From Sorangium cellulosum So ce56 (GTDB taxonomy: Bacteria; Myxococcota_A; Polyangia; Polyangiales; Polyangiaceae), in the NCBI RefSeq assembly GCF_000067165.1, contig NC_010162.1, positions 1,364,001 through 1,428,000 of the forward strand: a stretch of DNA of 64,000 nucleotides, in the 5' to 3' direction. The notes beneath the pieces are model-generated. The model made no database searches. It had not been told where the DNA came from and was given only the letters and a program-made list of their open reading frames with translations. Made by a program: the position numbers and the translations under genes. Each line of letters opens with the position of its first letter. Position 1 is the first letter of the stretch. Shown here one piece after another: positions 8,781 through 16,639 of the stretch.

Positions 8781-9123
8781 GCTGTTCCCTCCGCCACGAT
8801 TGTCTCACCTGGATCGGCTCCACCTGAGCGAGCCCAGCGCGGGCGAACCCCCGCGATCTCGCCACCGCTCGCGTCCGCGACGCCCGAGCGGAGTCGGTGC
8901 AGAGATCGATCCCGATACAGATACAAAGGACCAAGAGTCCGGTGCGCACGACGGCTACCCGGGACAAAGCGGAACGGCGCCTGAGACGAAATTGTGAGCG
9001 TTCACATTGCTCGTGTCAACTCAAATGAACCGGCGCGAGGCAAGGCTCGGTCCCGAAATTGGGATCCACATCGAACAATACCGTGACCCTGCGCCCGCCC
9101 GGTTCGCCGGGGCCCGCCCGGGT
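8781..9123. other. Upstream region of galM with a LacI-like palindrome
   Basis: No gene is seen in these 343 bases. The region precedes galM and follows the end of the metallophosphoesterase gene, so it belongs to galM regulation. The only notable element is the palindrome at 8,993-9,006. Confidence 0.5.
8993..9006. promoter_or_regulatory. LacI-like operator palindrome TGTGAGCGTTCACA
   Basis: TGTGA and TCACA arms flank a GCGT core, with the CG-centred arrangement typical of LacI-family operators. The 12-mer GTGAGCGTTCAC recurs exactly at 42,396-42,407. A copy with one mismatch, in reverse orientation, lies at 35,390-35,401. The arms are four bases apart, so this is not a standard CRP site (six apart). 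No LacI-family gene is in the window. Confidence 0.5.
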
Positions 9124-10827
9124 TTACTGGACCTGGATCGTGAACTCGTCCGCGAGGCGGCCGTTCACGTCCTTGAAGTACGCCGTCGCGCGCTTCGGAT
9201 CCCCGCCGACGTGGAAGCGGATGAACAGGGCGCCATAGGCGGCGGTGCCCGACATGACCACGTTGTTCTTCTTCCACTTGTTGCTGGCGTAGTAGGAGGC
9301 CCACCACGTGTCGTCGTCGTGGCTGGCCGCGTCGTAGTCGCGGATGCCGACGCCGGCGAGGCCGGAGACGAACACGAAGTTGCGGCTCGGGCCGAGCTCC
9401 ACGAGGTCGTAGGCGCCGGTCTTGCCGTGGCCGGTCGCGGCGTTGCCGACGTCGGTCAAGGTCAGCGTGCGCGAGTAGGAGTGCTCGTGGCCGGTGGAGA
9501 CGATGGCGCCGGCGTTCATGCACTCCTGGTACGCGCTCCAGCCGACCTCGTTGCCCTTGGTGCCGACCTGCATGTCGTTCTGGTTCTTGTGCCAGTTGCA
9601 GATGGACCAGATCGAGTTGTCGGCGGCGAGCGAGTCGCGGATGAAGTCCACCTGGTCGGCCGCGTTGGCGGCGCAGGTCGACCGGAGCTCGCTCGTCCCG
9701 ACGCAGGACTGGATGATGTGCAGCCCGCGGAAGTTGCACGTCGACTTGACGCCGAGCTCGCCGGTGCAGTTCATCGACGGCACGGCCGCGTGGCGAGCCT
9801 GGATCTTGCTGGCGTAGCCGCTCGTGCCGCCCCAGGCCGCGGCGTCGTGGTTGCCGATGACCGCGAAGTAAGGATAGTTCGCGCCGAGGATGCTGTTGAT
9901 CCGGTTGTCCCACGCGGTCGGGTTGTTCGCATAGTCGAAGTCGCCGTTGTGGATGGTGGCCGCGGCGCCCTCGTTCTTGATCAGGTTGAGCACCGCGTCC
10001 GAGTTGCCGTTCGCGCCCTGGTCGCCGATGAAGGCGATCAGGAGATCCGGGTCGGTCGGCGTGCCCGCGCCGCCGCCGGGCGCGCCATACGTGATCGTGA
10101 GCTTGGGCCGCTGCGCCACCGTGGCGTGCTCCGAGGACGCGAAGTCGATGCCATCGGTGTTCGACGCGCTCGCGATGAGGATGCCGTTGTTGGAGGTCCC
10201 GTCGACCCACGCCTGGACGAGCGCCACGCCGGCCGCGTTCAGCGTGATCGTCCTGGCGCCGGCGCTGCCGGTGACGCTGCCCACGAGGCTTCCGCGATCG
10301 GTCGAGCCCATCGCGCCCGCGGTGGCCCACGCCGTCGTGGACGTCGCGTTGTTCCAGGTGACCTGCGACTCGTTCCACGAGCGCTTCACCTCGTAGACGC
10401 TGTACGTGTTCGCGGAGCCGTCCGTCACCTGGAGGGTGATCGACGCCGACTGGACGATGCTCCCCGCGGGGATGCCGGAGAGGGTCCATTTCAGCAGGCA
10501 AGATTTGTCCACGCCCGAGCCGTCGTCGCCGTCGGCCTCGCACGTGGTGGCTCCGCCGTAGTTCGTGGTGGCGGCGGCCTGCCGGAGGGTCGCGTCGGTC
10601 GAGCCGGCGTACGACGAGCTCGGGAGCGACCCCTGCTGGAAGGAGACCGTGGTCAGCGTCTGCCGCGTCTCCAGCACCTCCTCGATGTACTCGTCATTGG
10701 CGCCGCAGGCATGGATGACCGCGAGCGCCGGCAGGGCGGCGCAGAGGGCGCCCTTCGAACGTCTCGACCAGCTCGTCTCTCGGTGTTCGTGTGTGCCAGC
10801 GTCCTCTCGCGTGCGCGAATTCTGCAT
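9124..10827 (-). CDS. DNRLRE-domain metallophosphoesterase lipoprotein
   Basis: A 567-aa secreted protein. The chosen ATG (MQNSRTRED) has an AGGAG-containing leader. The signal ends at the lipobox VIHAC (Cys41). Residues about 58-240 form a DNRLRE beta-sandwich, recognisable from KRSWNESQVTWNNA, then VQAWVDGTSNNGILI and the closing RPKLTITY. The rest is a calcineurin-like phosphoesterase: FIGDQG, HNGDFDY, IGNHDA and STGHEHSYSR supply the usual Asp/His/Asn metal ligands. This resembles purple-acid-phosphatase-like exported enzymes. The substrate is unknown. A DNRLRE domain also opens the large protein at 29.2 kb, so this module recurs on surface proteins here. Confidence 0.87.
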   Translation of the reverse strand: MQNSRTREDAGTHEHRETSWSRRSKGALCAALPALAVIHACGANDEYIEEVLETRQTLTTVSFQQGSLPSSSYAGSTDATLRQAAATTNYGGATTCEADGDDGSGVDKSCLLKWTLSGIPAGSIVQSASITLQVTDGSANTYSVYEVKRSWNESQVTWNNATSTTAWATAGAMGSTDRGSLVGSVTGSAGARTITLNAAGVALVQAWVDGTSNNGILIASASNTDGIDFASSEHATVAQRPKLTITYGAPGGGAGTPTDPDLLIAFIGDQGANGNSDAVLNLIKNEGAAATIHNGDFDYANNPTAWDNRINSILGANYPYFAVIGNHDAAAWGGTSGYASKIQARHAAVPSMNCTGELGVKSTCNFRGLHIIQSCVGTSELRSTCAANAADQVDFIRDSLAADNSIWSICNWHKNQNDMQVGTKGNEVGWSAYQECMNAGAIVSTGHEHSYSRTLTLTDVGNAATGHGKTGAYDLVELGPSRNFVFVSGLAGVGIRDYDAASHDDDTWWASYYASNKWKKNNVVMSGTAAYGALFIRFHVGGDPKRATAYFKDVNGRLADEFTIQVQ

Positions 10828-11017
10828 GAGTCTGTCTACCCTTTCTCCTGATCTCGAACGTAGGTGTGAGCGAGGCACGGGCAGGTTAGTGGAGGCGATA
10901 TTCCTTTGGTTGATACAATTCCATGGAGATCGTGTTCAGTTTTGGTACACTCGACCGAGCGTTTGCCTGGTGCTGCGCCTCGCGCGCTCAGCAGATCTCG
11001 CCGCTCGCGATGGCAGC

Positions 11018-11719
11018 TCAGTAGAGATCGCCGGCGCACCGGAGGGCGAAATTGCCGGATGCGTCCTGCGTGCAGATCGGTGCGGTGGTGCACTCCCTCT
11101 TGTCGCTGCTGCCAGCCGGCTCGACCACCTCGATCAGGCAGGCGCAGGAGGGCTCCGGCGCGCAGGCGACGGCGACCGCTTTGCAGGAGCTCTGCGGCGG
11201 AAGCCGGAACAGCTCGTCGTGTTGATCCTCGATGGTCTGGCAGTACTCGCCGTCCGATCGGCAGAAGTAGCTTCCGCAGGCGAACGTCCCCGGCGGCGCT
11301 GCGCCCGCGCACTCCTCGCCGTTGCCGACGCTCACGCCGGCCCGCGCGACCTCACAGGCGTTGGCGTAGGGGCGCCCGTCGCAGGCGCAGATCTCGCGCG
11401 GCGTGGCGGTGTCGCACGACGTGGGCCGCTCCTGGCAGATACCGTAATTCCCCGGGACGACGCCGCCCTCTCCGCAGTCGCCTGGCGGGTAGTTGCAGTA
11501 CTGATCCGCGGCACAGAACACGCCGCCGCAGGGCCCTCGGGCCGCGCCCGTTCCGTCGTCGCCGCCATCCCCGCACGCCGCGACGAGCGCCACGAGCGCG
11601 CCGAACGCGGCGAGCGCGCCGAATGTCCCGAGCCCCACGCTCGCCGTCGCGCTGGTGCCCCGTTGCACCGCGCGATGCTTCACGGCACGTCGCATCTCTA
11701 TGCACGGTGGAAGATCCAT
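11018..11719 (-). CDS. Kazal-type Cys-rich lipoprotein
   Basis: A 233-aa protein. The ATG of MDLPPCIEM follows GAGGAGGGAG at close spacing. A positively charged N-terminus and the hydrophobic stretch TFGALAAFGALVALVAAC end in a lipobox Cys. The mature part holds about 20 cysteines. The block CDTATPREICACDGRPYANACEVA matches the Kazal serine-protease-inhibitor pattern (CxCDGxxYxNxCEA). The other Cys clusters (CGGVFCAADQYCNYP and CGSYFCRSDGEYCQT) look like short disulfide modules. It is probably a surface protein that blocks proteases or scaffolds a complex; the target is unknown. Confidence 0.75.
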   Translation of the reverse strand: MDLPPCIEMRRAVKHRAVQRGTSATASVGLGTFGALAAFGALVALVAACGDGGDDGTGAARGPCGGVFCAADQYCNYPPGDCGEGGVVPGNYGICQERPTSCDTATPREICACDGRPYANACEVARAGVSVGNGEECAGAAPPGTFACGSYFCRSDGEYCQTIEDQHDELFRLPPQSSCKAVAVACAPEPSCACLIEVVEPAGSSDKRECTTAPICTQDASGNFALRCAGDLY

Positions 11720-12017
11720 GCCGCTCCCTCCTCTCACGTGGCCATCGGGCGATCCTGCATGGCCCGCGTCGTTCGGCGGGCGGGAACGTAAAGGAGCTGG
11801 ACGGGCCAGTGTGCAACAAGTCTGTGTCGGCGAAGGCGCGGCGCTGCGATCGGAGCTCCGGGATGCTGGGCCGATCGGCGGCCTTGCCCCCACCGCGGAC
11901 CAGGGAGGCCTCCACGGGAGCGTCAGGGCGAAGACACCCGCAATGCCGTACGACGGGCTCAGCACGACCGAGCTCACCCCGCGTGCGGATCGCCATGTCG
12001 CGCTCGACGAACACGCG

Positions 12018-12036
12018 GGGGTGCAGGGTGCACCCC
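12018..12036. other. Tight GC-rich stem-loop
   Basis: A perfect eight-base stem GGGGTGCA/TGCACCCC with a three-base loop. It lies in the 570-base gap (11,720-12,290) between the Kazal gene and the FG-GAP pseudogene. No T tract follows, so its role as a terminator is uncertain. Nothing else is seen in that gap. Confidence 0.35.
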
Positions 12037-12292
12037 GGCATGCGCGCGTTCACGCTCGGTTGCCCTCTCCTCGTCGCGACTTCATCTTGGACGGCCAATC
12101 GCGCCTTGATGAGCGAAGCTGTGTCGCCTGCGGCGTGCAGCCCGGACAGGTACAGAGGCATTCACGAATGCCTCGATCTCGGCGTCGATGGCACGGTTCG
12201 GCAGGAGCGCGGCGCTTGACGCGCGATGCAGCGCCGTGGCAGTGCTGGTCGCCGGGGAGGCTGTGGTGTCGCCAGTTCCACGTTGGTCGCTC

Positions 12293-12850
12293 AGGGCGTT
12301 GATCCCGCTCTGGATGTTTCTGGCGTGCGTGCTCGCGTCGGGCGGGTGCCAGTGCGTCTTCGGCGAGCCGCTCGGACATCGACAGGCCGGTCTCCGAGAA
12401 GGCGAGCCCGATGGTGTTCGACATTGACGCCGACGGCCTCGACGATCTCGTGATTCCGGACATCGTCGCGGGGTCCAGCACGCCGTCGCATCCGATCACC
12501 GCGTGGGGGGTGGCGCAACCTCGGGCCGCCCGCCTCGCCGTCCTTTCTCGCGGCGCTGGAGCTCGCCTTCCTCCAGGATTGGCTGTTCGTTGCCGATCCG
12601 GATGGACCGTCCGACCCGGCCCTTCTTCAGCCCGAGCTCGGGACGGTGCTCGATTACAACGACGATGGGCAGATGGACGTCTTTCTCCACGACGTCTTCG
12701 ACACCTAGACGACATGGCACGTGCTCCTGTCCCAGCCGGACCGGACCTTCGATGCTCTTTCGCTCCGGCTGGCAGATGGCCATGGCGCCGGTGCGCGAGC
12801 CTCGGTTGCGGGCCCGTCGGCAAGGGTGCTGCCGCAGGCGGCGCCGAGTA
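12293..12850 (+). pseudogene. Decayed FG-GAP/VCBS-repeat lipoprotein gene
   Basis: Pieces of one FG-GAP protein are spread over three frames. Segment one (about 12,296-12,366) reads as a lipoprotein signal, PLWMFLACVLASGGCQC. Segment two (about 12,369-12,506) reads SEKASPMVFDIDADGLDD followed by LVIPDIVAGSSTP, a calcium-loop VCBS repeat. Segment three (about 12,581-12,775) reads LDYNDDGQMDVFLHDVFDT, a stop codon at 12,706, then TTWHVLLSQPDRTFDAL in the same frame. At least two frameshifts and a nonsense codon separate them, so no intact product is possible without recoding. Intact relatives are secreted beta-propeller proteins. Confidence 0.72.
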
Positions 12851-13020
12851 GGGTTGACGCCTTCCGAGCGGGTGCGATGCGGATTCACGCCTGCTAGAAG
12901 CCTCGGCGAAGGTGACGGATCGCGCCGCTTCGGCACGGCAAATTCGTCCCTGCGCGGCGCGGTTTGCGTCGCTTTCAGGGCGCGGATCCCGGCGCTCGCT
13001 GCCCGATCGGAGCGCCTCGG

Positions 13021-13935
13021 TCACTCCAGATCTGGTCGCGCCCTGCCCATGCCGATGGCCCACGCCATCGTGTAACGCGCGTTGATCTCGCACCGGGGGT
13101 TCCAGCGCAGCGCGCCGCGCTCGTCCTCCCAGCGGAAGGCGTCGATCCCGAACGGCCCGAAATAGCCCGCGCCGGCGAGCGCCTGCCCCGCCTCGAGCGC
13201 GGCCTCGACGAGCCCCCGGCGCTCGCCGTCGCCGAGGTCGCCCTCGCCGGCCAGGGCGGCCCCGAGGTACGCCCCGTTCGCGTCGCAGCGCTGGACACAC
13301 GGGTCGCCGAGGCGCACCGCGCCACCGCGGCCGACGTGCCCGTGCAGCGAGAAGTCGCCGCGGCGCTCGACCCACGGCTCGACCTGCAGGCCGCTGTCCG
13401 GCGACGCGGGGTCGAGCGACGCGGCGGCCCAGGGCCGCGCGTCGGGCGGCAGCGCCCCGCGGGCGACCCGGCGCCGGCCGCGCCCGGCGAACCCGAACGG
13501 CCGCTTGAGCAGCCAGTGGCCGGTCGGCGTGGGCTCCGCGATCGCGGCCTCGAGCTCGGCCAGGGAGGTGACATAGCGCGCGCCGGGCAGCGTCTGGCCG
13601 AGGTCCGCGCAGAACCTCCGGTGGTTGGCGCGCCGGAGCACCTCGAGCGGCGGCGCCTCCGCGAGCGCGACGCCGGCGCGGCCGAGGAGGCGAAGGGCGC
13701 GGGGCGTGGGGCACCACGCGCGGCCGACGAGCGGCGTTCCAGGAGGCGCTGGCGGCACGAGGGGCGAGGAGAGCTCGGGGCTGAGCAGGACGTCGCCGGG
13801 GCGCAGCAGGGCCGAGACGCGGCCGGCGAGCTCGGGAGCCCGGCCGGCGACCGCGGCGCGCGGGGTGTACCCCGCGGGGCGCGCCAGCTCCTCGTCGGCG
13901 TCGAAGTTCAGGACCCAGGCGCTCGCTCGGTCCAT
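13021..13935 (-). CDS. ATP-grasp domain protein
   Basis: A 304-aa ATP-grasp enzyme; such proteins join a carboxylate to a nucleophile through an acyl-phosphate. The N-terminus (WVLNFDADEELARP) is followed by the ATP-binding half around GHWLLKRPFGFAGRGRRRV. The C-terminal metal site is FGPFGIDAFRW, then RWNPRCEINARYT, in which E-I-N and the preceding acidic residues should hold Mg. It overlaps the 3' end of the DUF455 gene by 28 bases, so the two are one operon and probably one pathway. It lacks the features of RimK, CarB or D-Ala ligase that would name a substrate. The chosen ATG has no good ribosome binding site, as expected for a coupled gene. Confidence 0.8.
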   Translation of the reverse strand: MDRASAWVLNFDADEELARPAGYTPRAAVAGRAPELAGRVSALLRPGDVLLSPELSSPLVPPAPPGTPLVGRAWCPTPRALRLLGRAGVALAEAPPLEVLRRANHRRFCADLGQTLPGARYVTSLAELEAAIAEPTPTGHWLLKRPFGFAGRGRRRVARGALPPDARPWAAASLDPASPDSGLQVEPWVERRGDFSLHGHVGRGGAVRLGDPCVQRCDANGAYLGAALAGEGDLGDGERRGLVEAALEAGQALAGAGYFGPFGIDAFRWEDERGALRWNPRCEINARYTMAWAIGMGRARPDLE

Positions 13936-14882
13936 GAGGCCAGCGCGTCGAGGAACGGCTCGGAGAGGCCGGAGCGGCTGCGGTCGCGGCGGTTCATCGG
14001 CTCGCCCCGCATGAGCAGCGGCGAGAGGGGCGGCGGGATGTGGCGCACCCACGCCTCGAAATCGCTCGGCCCGCGCTGCGCGACGTCATCCGGCCCGCGA
14101 TGCGCGGCTTCACCCGCGGTGGCCGGATTGCCTGCGGCAGACGTGGAAGGCGGCGCTTGGCCAGCGCTCCCGCTCGCCTGCGTGAAGCGGCGGAACCAGC
14201 GGACCCCGAAGCGCACGTGCGGGATCTCCTCCGCGCAGACCCGCTCCGTGAGCGCGGCGCCCTCGACGTCGCCGATGGCGCGGAAGCGCTCGGCGAAGCG
14301 CGCCGTGTGGTCGAGGTTGCCCCCCTCGAGGCCCATGCCCATCACGGCCACGAACTGCGCGGGCGACGCGGCGGCGGGCACCCGCGTCCAGAACCAGTCG
14401 CGCACCGGGAAGTCGCCGAAGCGGTGGCCGATCGCGGCGAGGTACGCGGCGTAGAGCCGCATGTGGCGCACCTCGTCGAGGGCGATCCGGACGAGGCCGC
14501 CGCGGAAGGCGCGCGGCGTCTCGGGGAAGGCGAGCAGCGCCCAGGCCATGAGCTCCGCCGCCTGGAGCTCGTGGTGCAGGAACGCGTGGAAGAGCTGCGC
14601 ACGGCGCGCCGGGTTGCGCAGCGCCTCGGGCCCCGGGCTCTTCTGCGCGCGCTCCGAGATGCGCAGCGCGGCGGGCCGTCCAGGTCGCTCGAGGCGCCTC
14701 GGCGGGGCTGGTGCGGCGCCCGACGCGGACAGCGTGGCATCCGACTCCCAGAGCGAGGGCACGGGCGGCGGAGAGAGCTTGTGCTCGAGGTCGGTCGAGA
14801 GGACGTAATCCCAGGCCCAGCGCTCGACGGTGCCGGGCGGCGGCGGAGGCGGGTCGCTGGGCGGCGTGGCGGGAGACATCAT
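13908..14882 (-). CDS. DUF455 ferritin-like diiron protein
   Basis: A 324-aa four-helix-bundle protein of the DUF455 family, whose reaction is unknown. Candidate diiron ligands are in order: Glu105 (HHELQAAE), the E-V-R-H pair Glu137/His140 (ALDEVRHMRLY), Glu186 (GLEGGNLDH) and the E-I-P-H pair Glu219/His222 (AEEIPHVRFG). Two ExxH pairs plus two Glu is the standard arrangement for carboxylate-bridged diiron oxygenases. Residues 1-20 are Pro-rich and 236-275 form a low-complexity insert. It is the first gene of a pair with the overlapping ATP-grasp gene, suggesting oxidation and ligation of one substrate; this is inference. A perfect 16-base palindrome lies 82 bases upstream. Confidence 0.83.
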   Translation of the reverse strand: MMSPATPPSDPPPPPPGTVERWAWDYVLSTDLEHKLSPPPVPSLWESDATLSASGAAPAPPRRLERPGRPAALRISERAQKSPGPEALRNPARRAQLFHAFLHHELQAAELMAWALLAFPETPRAFRGGLVRIALDEVRHMRLYAAYLAAIGHRFGDFPVRDWFWTRVPAAASPAQFVAVMGMGLEGGNLDHTARFAERFRAIGDVEGAALTERVCAEEIPHVRFGVRWFRRFTQASGSAGQAPPSTSAAGNPATAGEAAHRGPDDVAQRGPSDFEAWVRHIPPPLSPLLMRGEPMNRRDRSRSGLSEPFLDALASWTERAPGS

Positions 14883-14963
14883 GGCACGGCGGGGCAGGGG
14901 GGACGCCGCTCCCTACCACAGCTCGACGTCGCCGGCGGAACGCCGTGGCATCCGCCCGGAGAG

Positions 14964-14979
14964 CGCCCCCATGGGGGCG
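14964..14979. promoter_or_regulatory. Perfect 16-base palindrome upstream of DUF455 gene
   Basis: CGCCCCCATGGGGGCG is its own reverse complement and is followed by TTAAAT. It may be an operator for the DUF455/ATP-grasp pair, or a stem of a leader RNA. No copy elsewhere in the window was noticed. Confidence 0.4.
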
Positions 14980-15294
14980 TTAAATATGGACTGTTGTTGA
15001 AGTTTATTCCGGCCTTCCCGCCTCCGTGGCGGCATCCGGCACGCTCTCACCGGGCGCACCCCGGCCGCGGGCAGCGGGGACGGCATGTCGGGCTACCTCG
15101 GTGCCGGTGGGTTTGCCTTCCGCACCGAGGGGTCGTGGTCGCGGCGCTCTCGTGGCGTTGACGGGACGCTCGCGGTAGCGCCTGCGATCCGCCTCGCCCG
15201 GGCCGCGCGCGCCGGCAGGAACTGCTGCGAGGGGGAGAATATTCCCCGATCCTCGCGGCTACCGCCGCGCAGCGTCGGGTCGTCGCGCTCGCGA

Positions 15295-15307
15295 TGTCAC
15301 GATGACA
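15295..15307. promoter_or_regulatory. Operator-like palindrome TGTCACGATGACA, copy 1
   Basis: TGTCA and TGACA arms around CGA, about 112 bases before the first DUF2325 start. The same site, with G at the centre (making a 6+1+6 palindrome), sits at the matching position before the second gene. It has therefore been kept while neighbouring bases diverged. Confidence 0.5.
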
Positions 15308-15419
15308 GAGGCCTCGGTGACTCGACGACATTTTGCCGGGGAATAGGCCGGAGCCGCGACATTTGCGCGGAAATGGCCGCCCGAGCAGCGTGGCTTACGC
15401 CTTGCTCCAGGGAGATCGC

Positions 15420-15749
15420 ATGAAGGCGGAGCGGCGTTCCCAGGCGGTCGACAGGAAGCGCGAGGAGCAGACGGTGCTGGTCATCGGGGGCAGCGGCGGC
15501 ATGTCGAGCCGCTACCGCGATGTGGTCGAGAAGCACGGCTGGTCGCTGCGCCATTACGAGAACCGCGTGCCGCCGGGCGCGCGCCACGGCGTGGGGAGGA
15601 TCGCGCTCATCGTGATCATGGTGACGATGGTCTCGCACGCGCTGCGCGATCAGATGCAGAGCCTCGCGGCCGATGGCGCCCCCGTCGTGTACCTGCGCAG
15701 CGCGTCCGTCTCGGCGCTGCGGGCCGCGATCGAGCAGCGGTCCGCCTGA
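15420..15749 (+). CDS. DUF2325 domain protein, tandem copy 1
   Basis: A 109-aa protein. The frame from MKAERRSQ is preceded by CCAGGGAGATCGC, which contains a ribosome binding site. After a basic N-terminus, TVLVIGGSGGMSSRYRDVVEKHGW is the Rossmann-like opening of DUF2325. Later motifs are a conserved MVTMVSHALRDQM and PVVYLRSASVSAL. DUF2325 proteins are small and uncharacterised. The next gene, 594 bases downstream, encodes a near-identical 109-aa paralogue, and their upstream regions are also duplicated. Differences cluster at residues 9-13, 80-83 and the last four residues. Confidence 0.88.
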   Translation: MKAERRSQAVDRKREEQTVLVIGGSGGMSSRYRDVVEKHGWSLRHYENRVPPGARHGVGRIALIVIMVTMVSHALRDQMQSLAADGAPVVYLRSASVSALRAAIEQRSA

Positions 15750-15887
15750 CACCACGTCGCGCCGCCGCGAGGAGAGGCCCTCTCCCCCGGAGCCGGCGTC
15801 GCGCCTCCTCTCCTGTCCTGTCCTCTCCTGTCCTCTCGTCTCCCGACCCTCCTCGAGCATGTCTGTCCCGCGTTCCGACGCTCGCGC

Positions 15888-15900
15888 TGTCACGGTGACA
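15888..15900. promoter_or_regulatory. Operator-like palindrome TGTCACGGTGACA, copy 2
   Basis: A perfect 6+1+6 palindrome at the equivalent position in the second duplicated control region. It is followed by a shared TTTGCC(C/G)(A/G)GGAATA block that may be part of the promoter. Confidence 0.5.
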
Positions 15901-16013
15901 AGGGCCTTTGTGATTCGAGGACAATTTGCCCAGGAATAGAGTCCGATAACGAGGATTTTGCCGGAAATGGCGAGCTGGAGAGCGTGGCTTGCGCCTTGCT
16001 CCAGGGAGATCGC

Positions 16014-16343
16014 ATGAAGGCGGAGCGGCGGAGTCAGGGGAGCGACAGGAGGCGTGAGGAGCAGACGGTGCTGGTCATCGGGGGCAGCGGCGGCATGTCG
16101 AGCCGCTACCGCGATGTGGTCGAGAAGCACGGCTGGTCGCTGCGCCATTACGAGAACCGCGTGCCGCCGGGCGCGCGCCACGGCGTGGGGAGGATCGCGC
16201 TCATCGTGATCATGGTGACGATGGTCTCGCACGCGCTGCGCGACCAGATGCAGCGCCTCTCGGCGGATGGCGCCCCCGTCGTGTACCTGCGCAGCGCGTC
16301 CGTGTCCGCGCTGCGGGCCGCCCTCGAGCAGGCGGCCGCCTGA
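16014..16343 (+). CDS. DUF2325 domain protein, tandem copy 2
   Basis: A 109-aa paralogue of the preceding gene with the same GGSGGMSSRYRDVVEKHGW core and identical residues through most of the protein. It has the same ribosome binding site. Its first 15 or so bases and the 50 bases before them are almost identical to copy 1, while the gap between the genes differs. This is a tandem duplication of gene plus promoter. It may encode two dosage copies or two partners of a heteromer. Confidence 0.88.
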   Translation: MKAERRSQGSDRRREEQTVLVIGGSGGMSSRYRDVVEKHGWSLRHYENRVPPGARHGVGRIALIVIMVTMVSHALRDQMQRLSADGAPVVYLRSASVSALRAALEQAAA

Positions 16344-16384
16344 CGGGACGCGCCGCGCCCGCGCGAGGCGGGGCCACGCAGCGC

Positions 16385-16603
16385 TCAGCGCACGCCGACG
16401 AGGCGCTGCATCAGGCGCTGGAACTCGGGGACCGAGAGGTCGATGTGCTCGACGACGCGGCCGTAGAGCGTGGCCGTGGGCACGTTGCGGCCGTTGAACT
16501 CCTTCTCGAGCTCGGAGAGCTTCCACAGGATGATGCGCTCGGCGCGGGTCAGGCCGTCGCGCACGTCCGGGAGCTCGTCGAGCGGGGATCGCCTAGGGGG
16601 CAT
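16385..16603 (-). CDS. Small conserved hypothetical protein
   Basis: A 72-aa protein without signal peptide or membrane segment. It is rich in charged and Leu residues (ERIILWKLSELEKEFNGRNV, then VVEHIDLSVPEFQRLMQRL), suggesting a helical bundle or DNA/protein-binding adaptor. It lies 36 bases after the zinc-ribbon/PH-domain gene on the same strand, so it is probably co-transcribed. CGGAG precedes the ATG. I do not recognise a named family. Confidence 0.7.
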   Translation of the reverse strand: MPPRRSPLDELPDVRDGLTRAERIILWKLSELEKEFNGRNVPTATLYGRVVEHIDLSVPEFQRLMQRLVGVR

Positions 16604-16639
16604 GGTCGGGCTCCGAGATCTGGCCTTCGTGGGCCGCGC

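Larger units (their letters stand above)
14883..15419. other. Divergent intergenic region, DUF455 to first DUF2325 gene
   Basis: No gene is supported in these 537 bases. It contains a perfect palindrome at 14,964-14,979 followed by an AT-rich patch (TTAAATATGG). Near the right end is the first copy of the duplicated DUF2325 control region, with an operator-like site at 15,295-15,307. Confidence 0.5.
15285..16343. repeat. Tandem duplication of the DUF2325 gene and its control region
   Basis: Two units of about 460 bases with start-to-start distance of 594 bases. Each unit runs from an operator-like palindrome through the ribosome binding site and the full gene. Non-homologous sequence of about 100 bases separates them. 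Gene bodies are nearly identical, while upstream parts show scattered changes. Confidence 0.85.

Noticed and set aside
8993..9006. CRP-binding site
   Set aside because: The TGTGA and TCACA arms are four bases apart rather than six, and the CG centre fits LacI-type operators better.
12050..13717. A long minus-strand frame across the FG-GAP remnant and the ATP-grasp gene
   Set aside because: It is Arg-rich and overlaps the ATP-grasp gene in another frame. The ATP-grasp frame has the motifs.
15297..16526. A 409-codon minus-strand frame spanning both DUF2325 genes
   Set aside because: Its internal duplication is only the reflection of the tandem plus-strand genes. It has no ribosome binding site and no recognisable domain.
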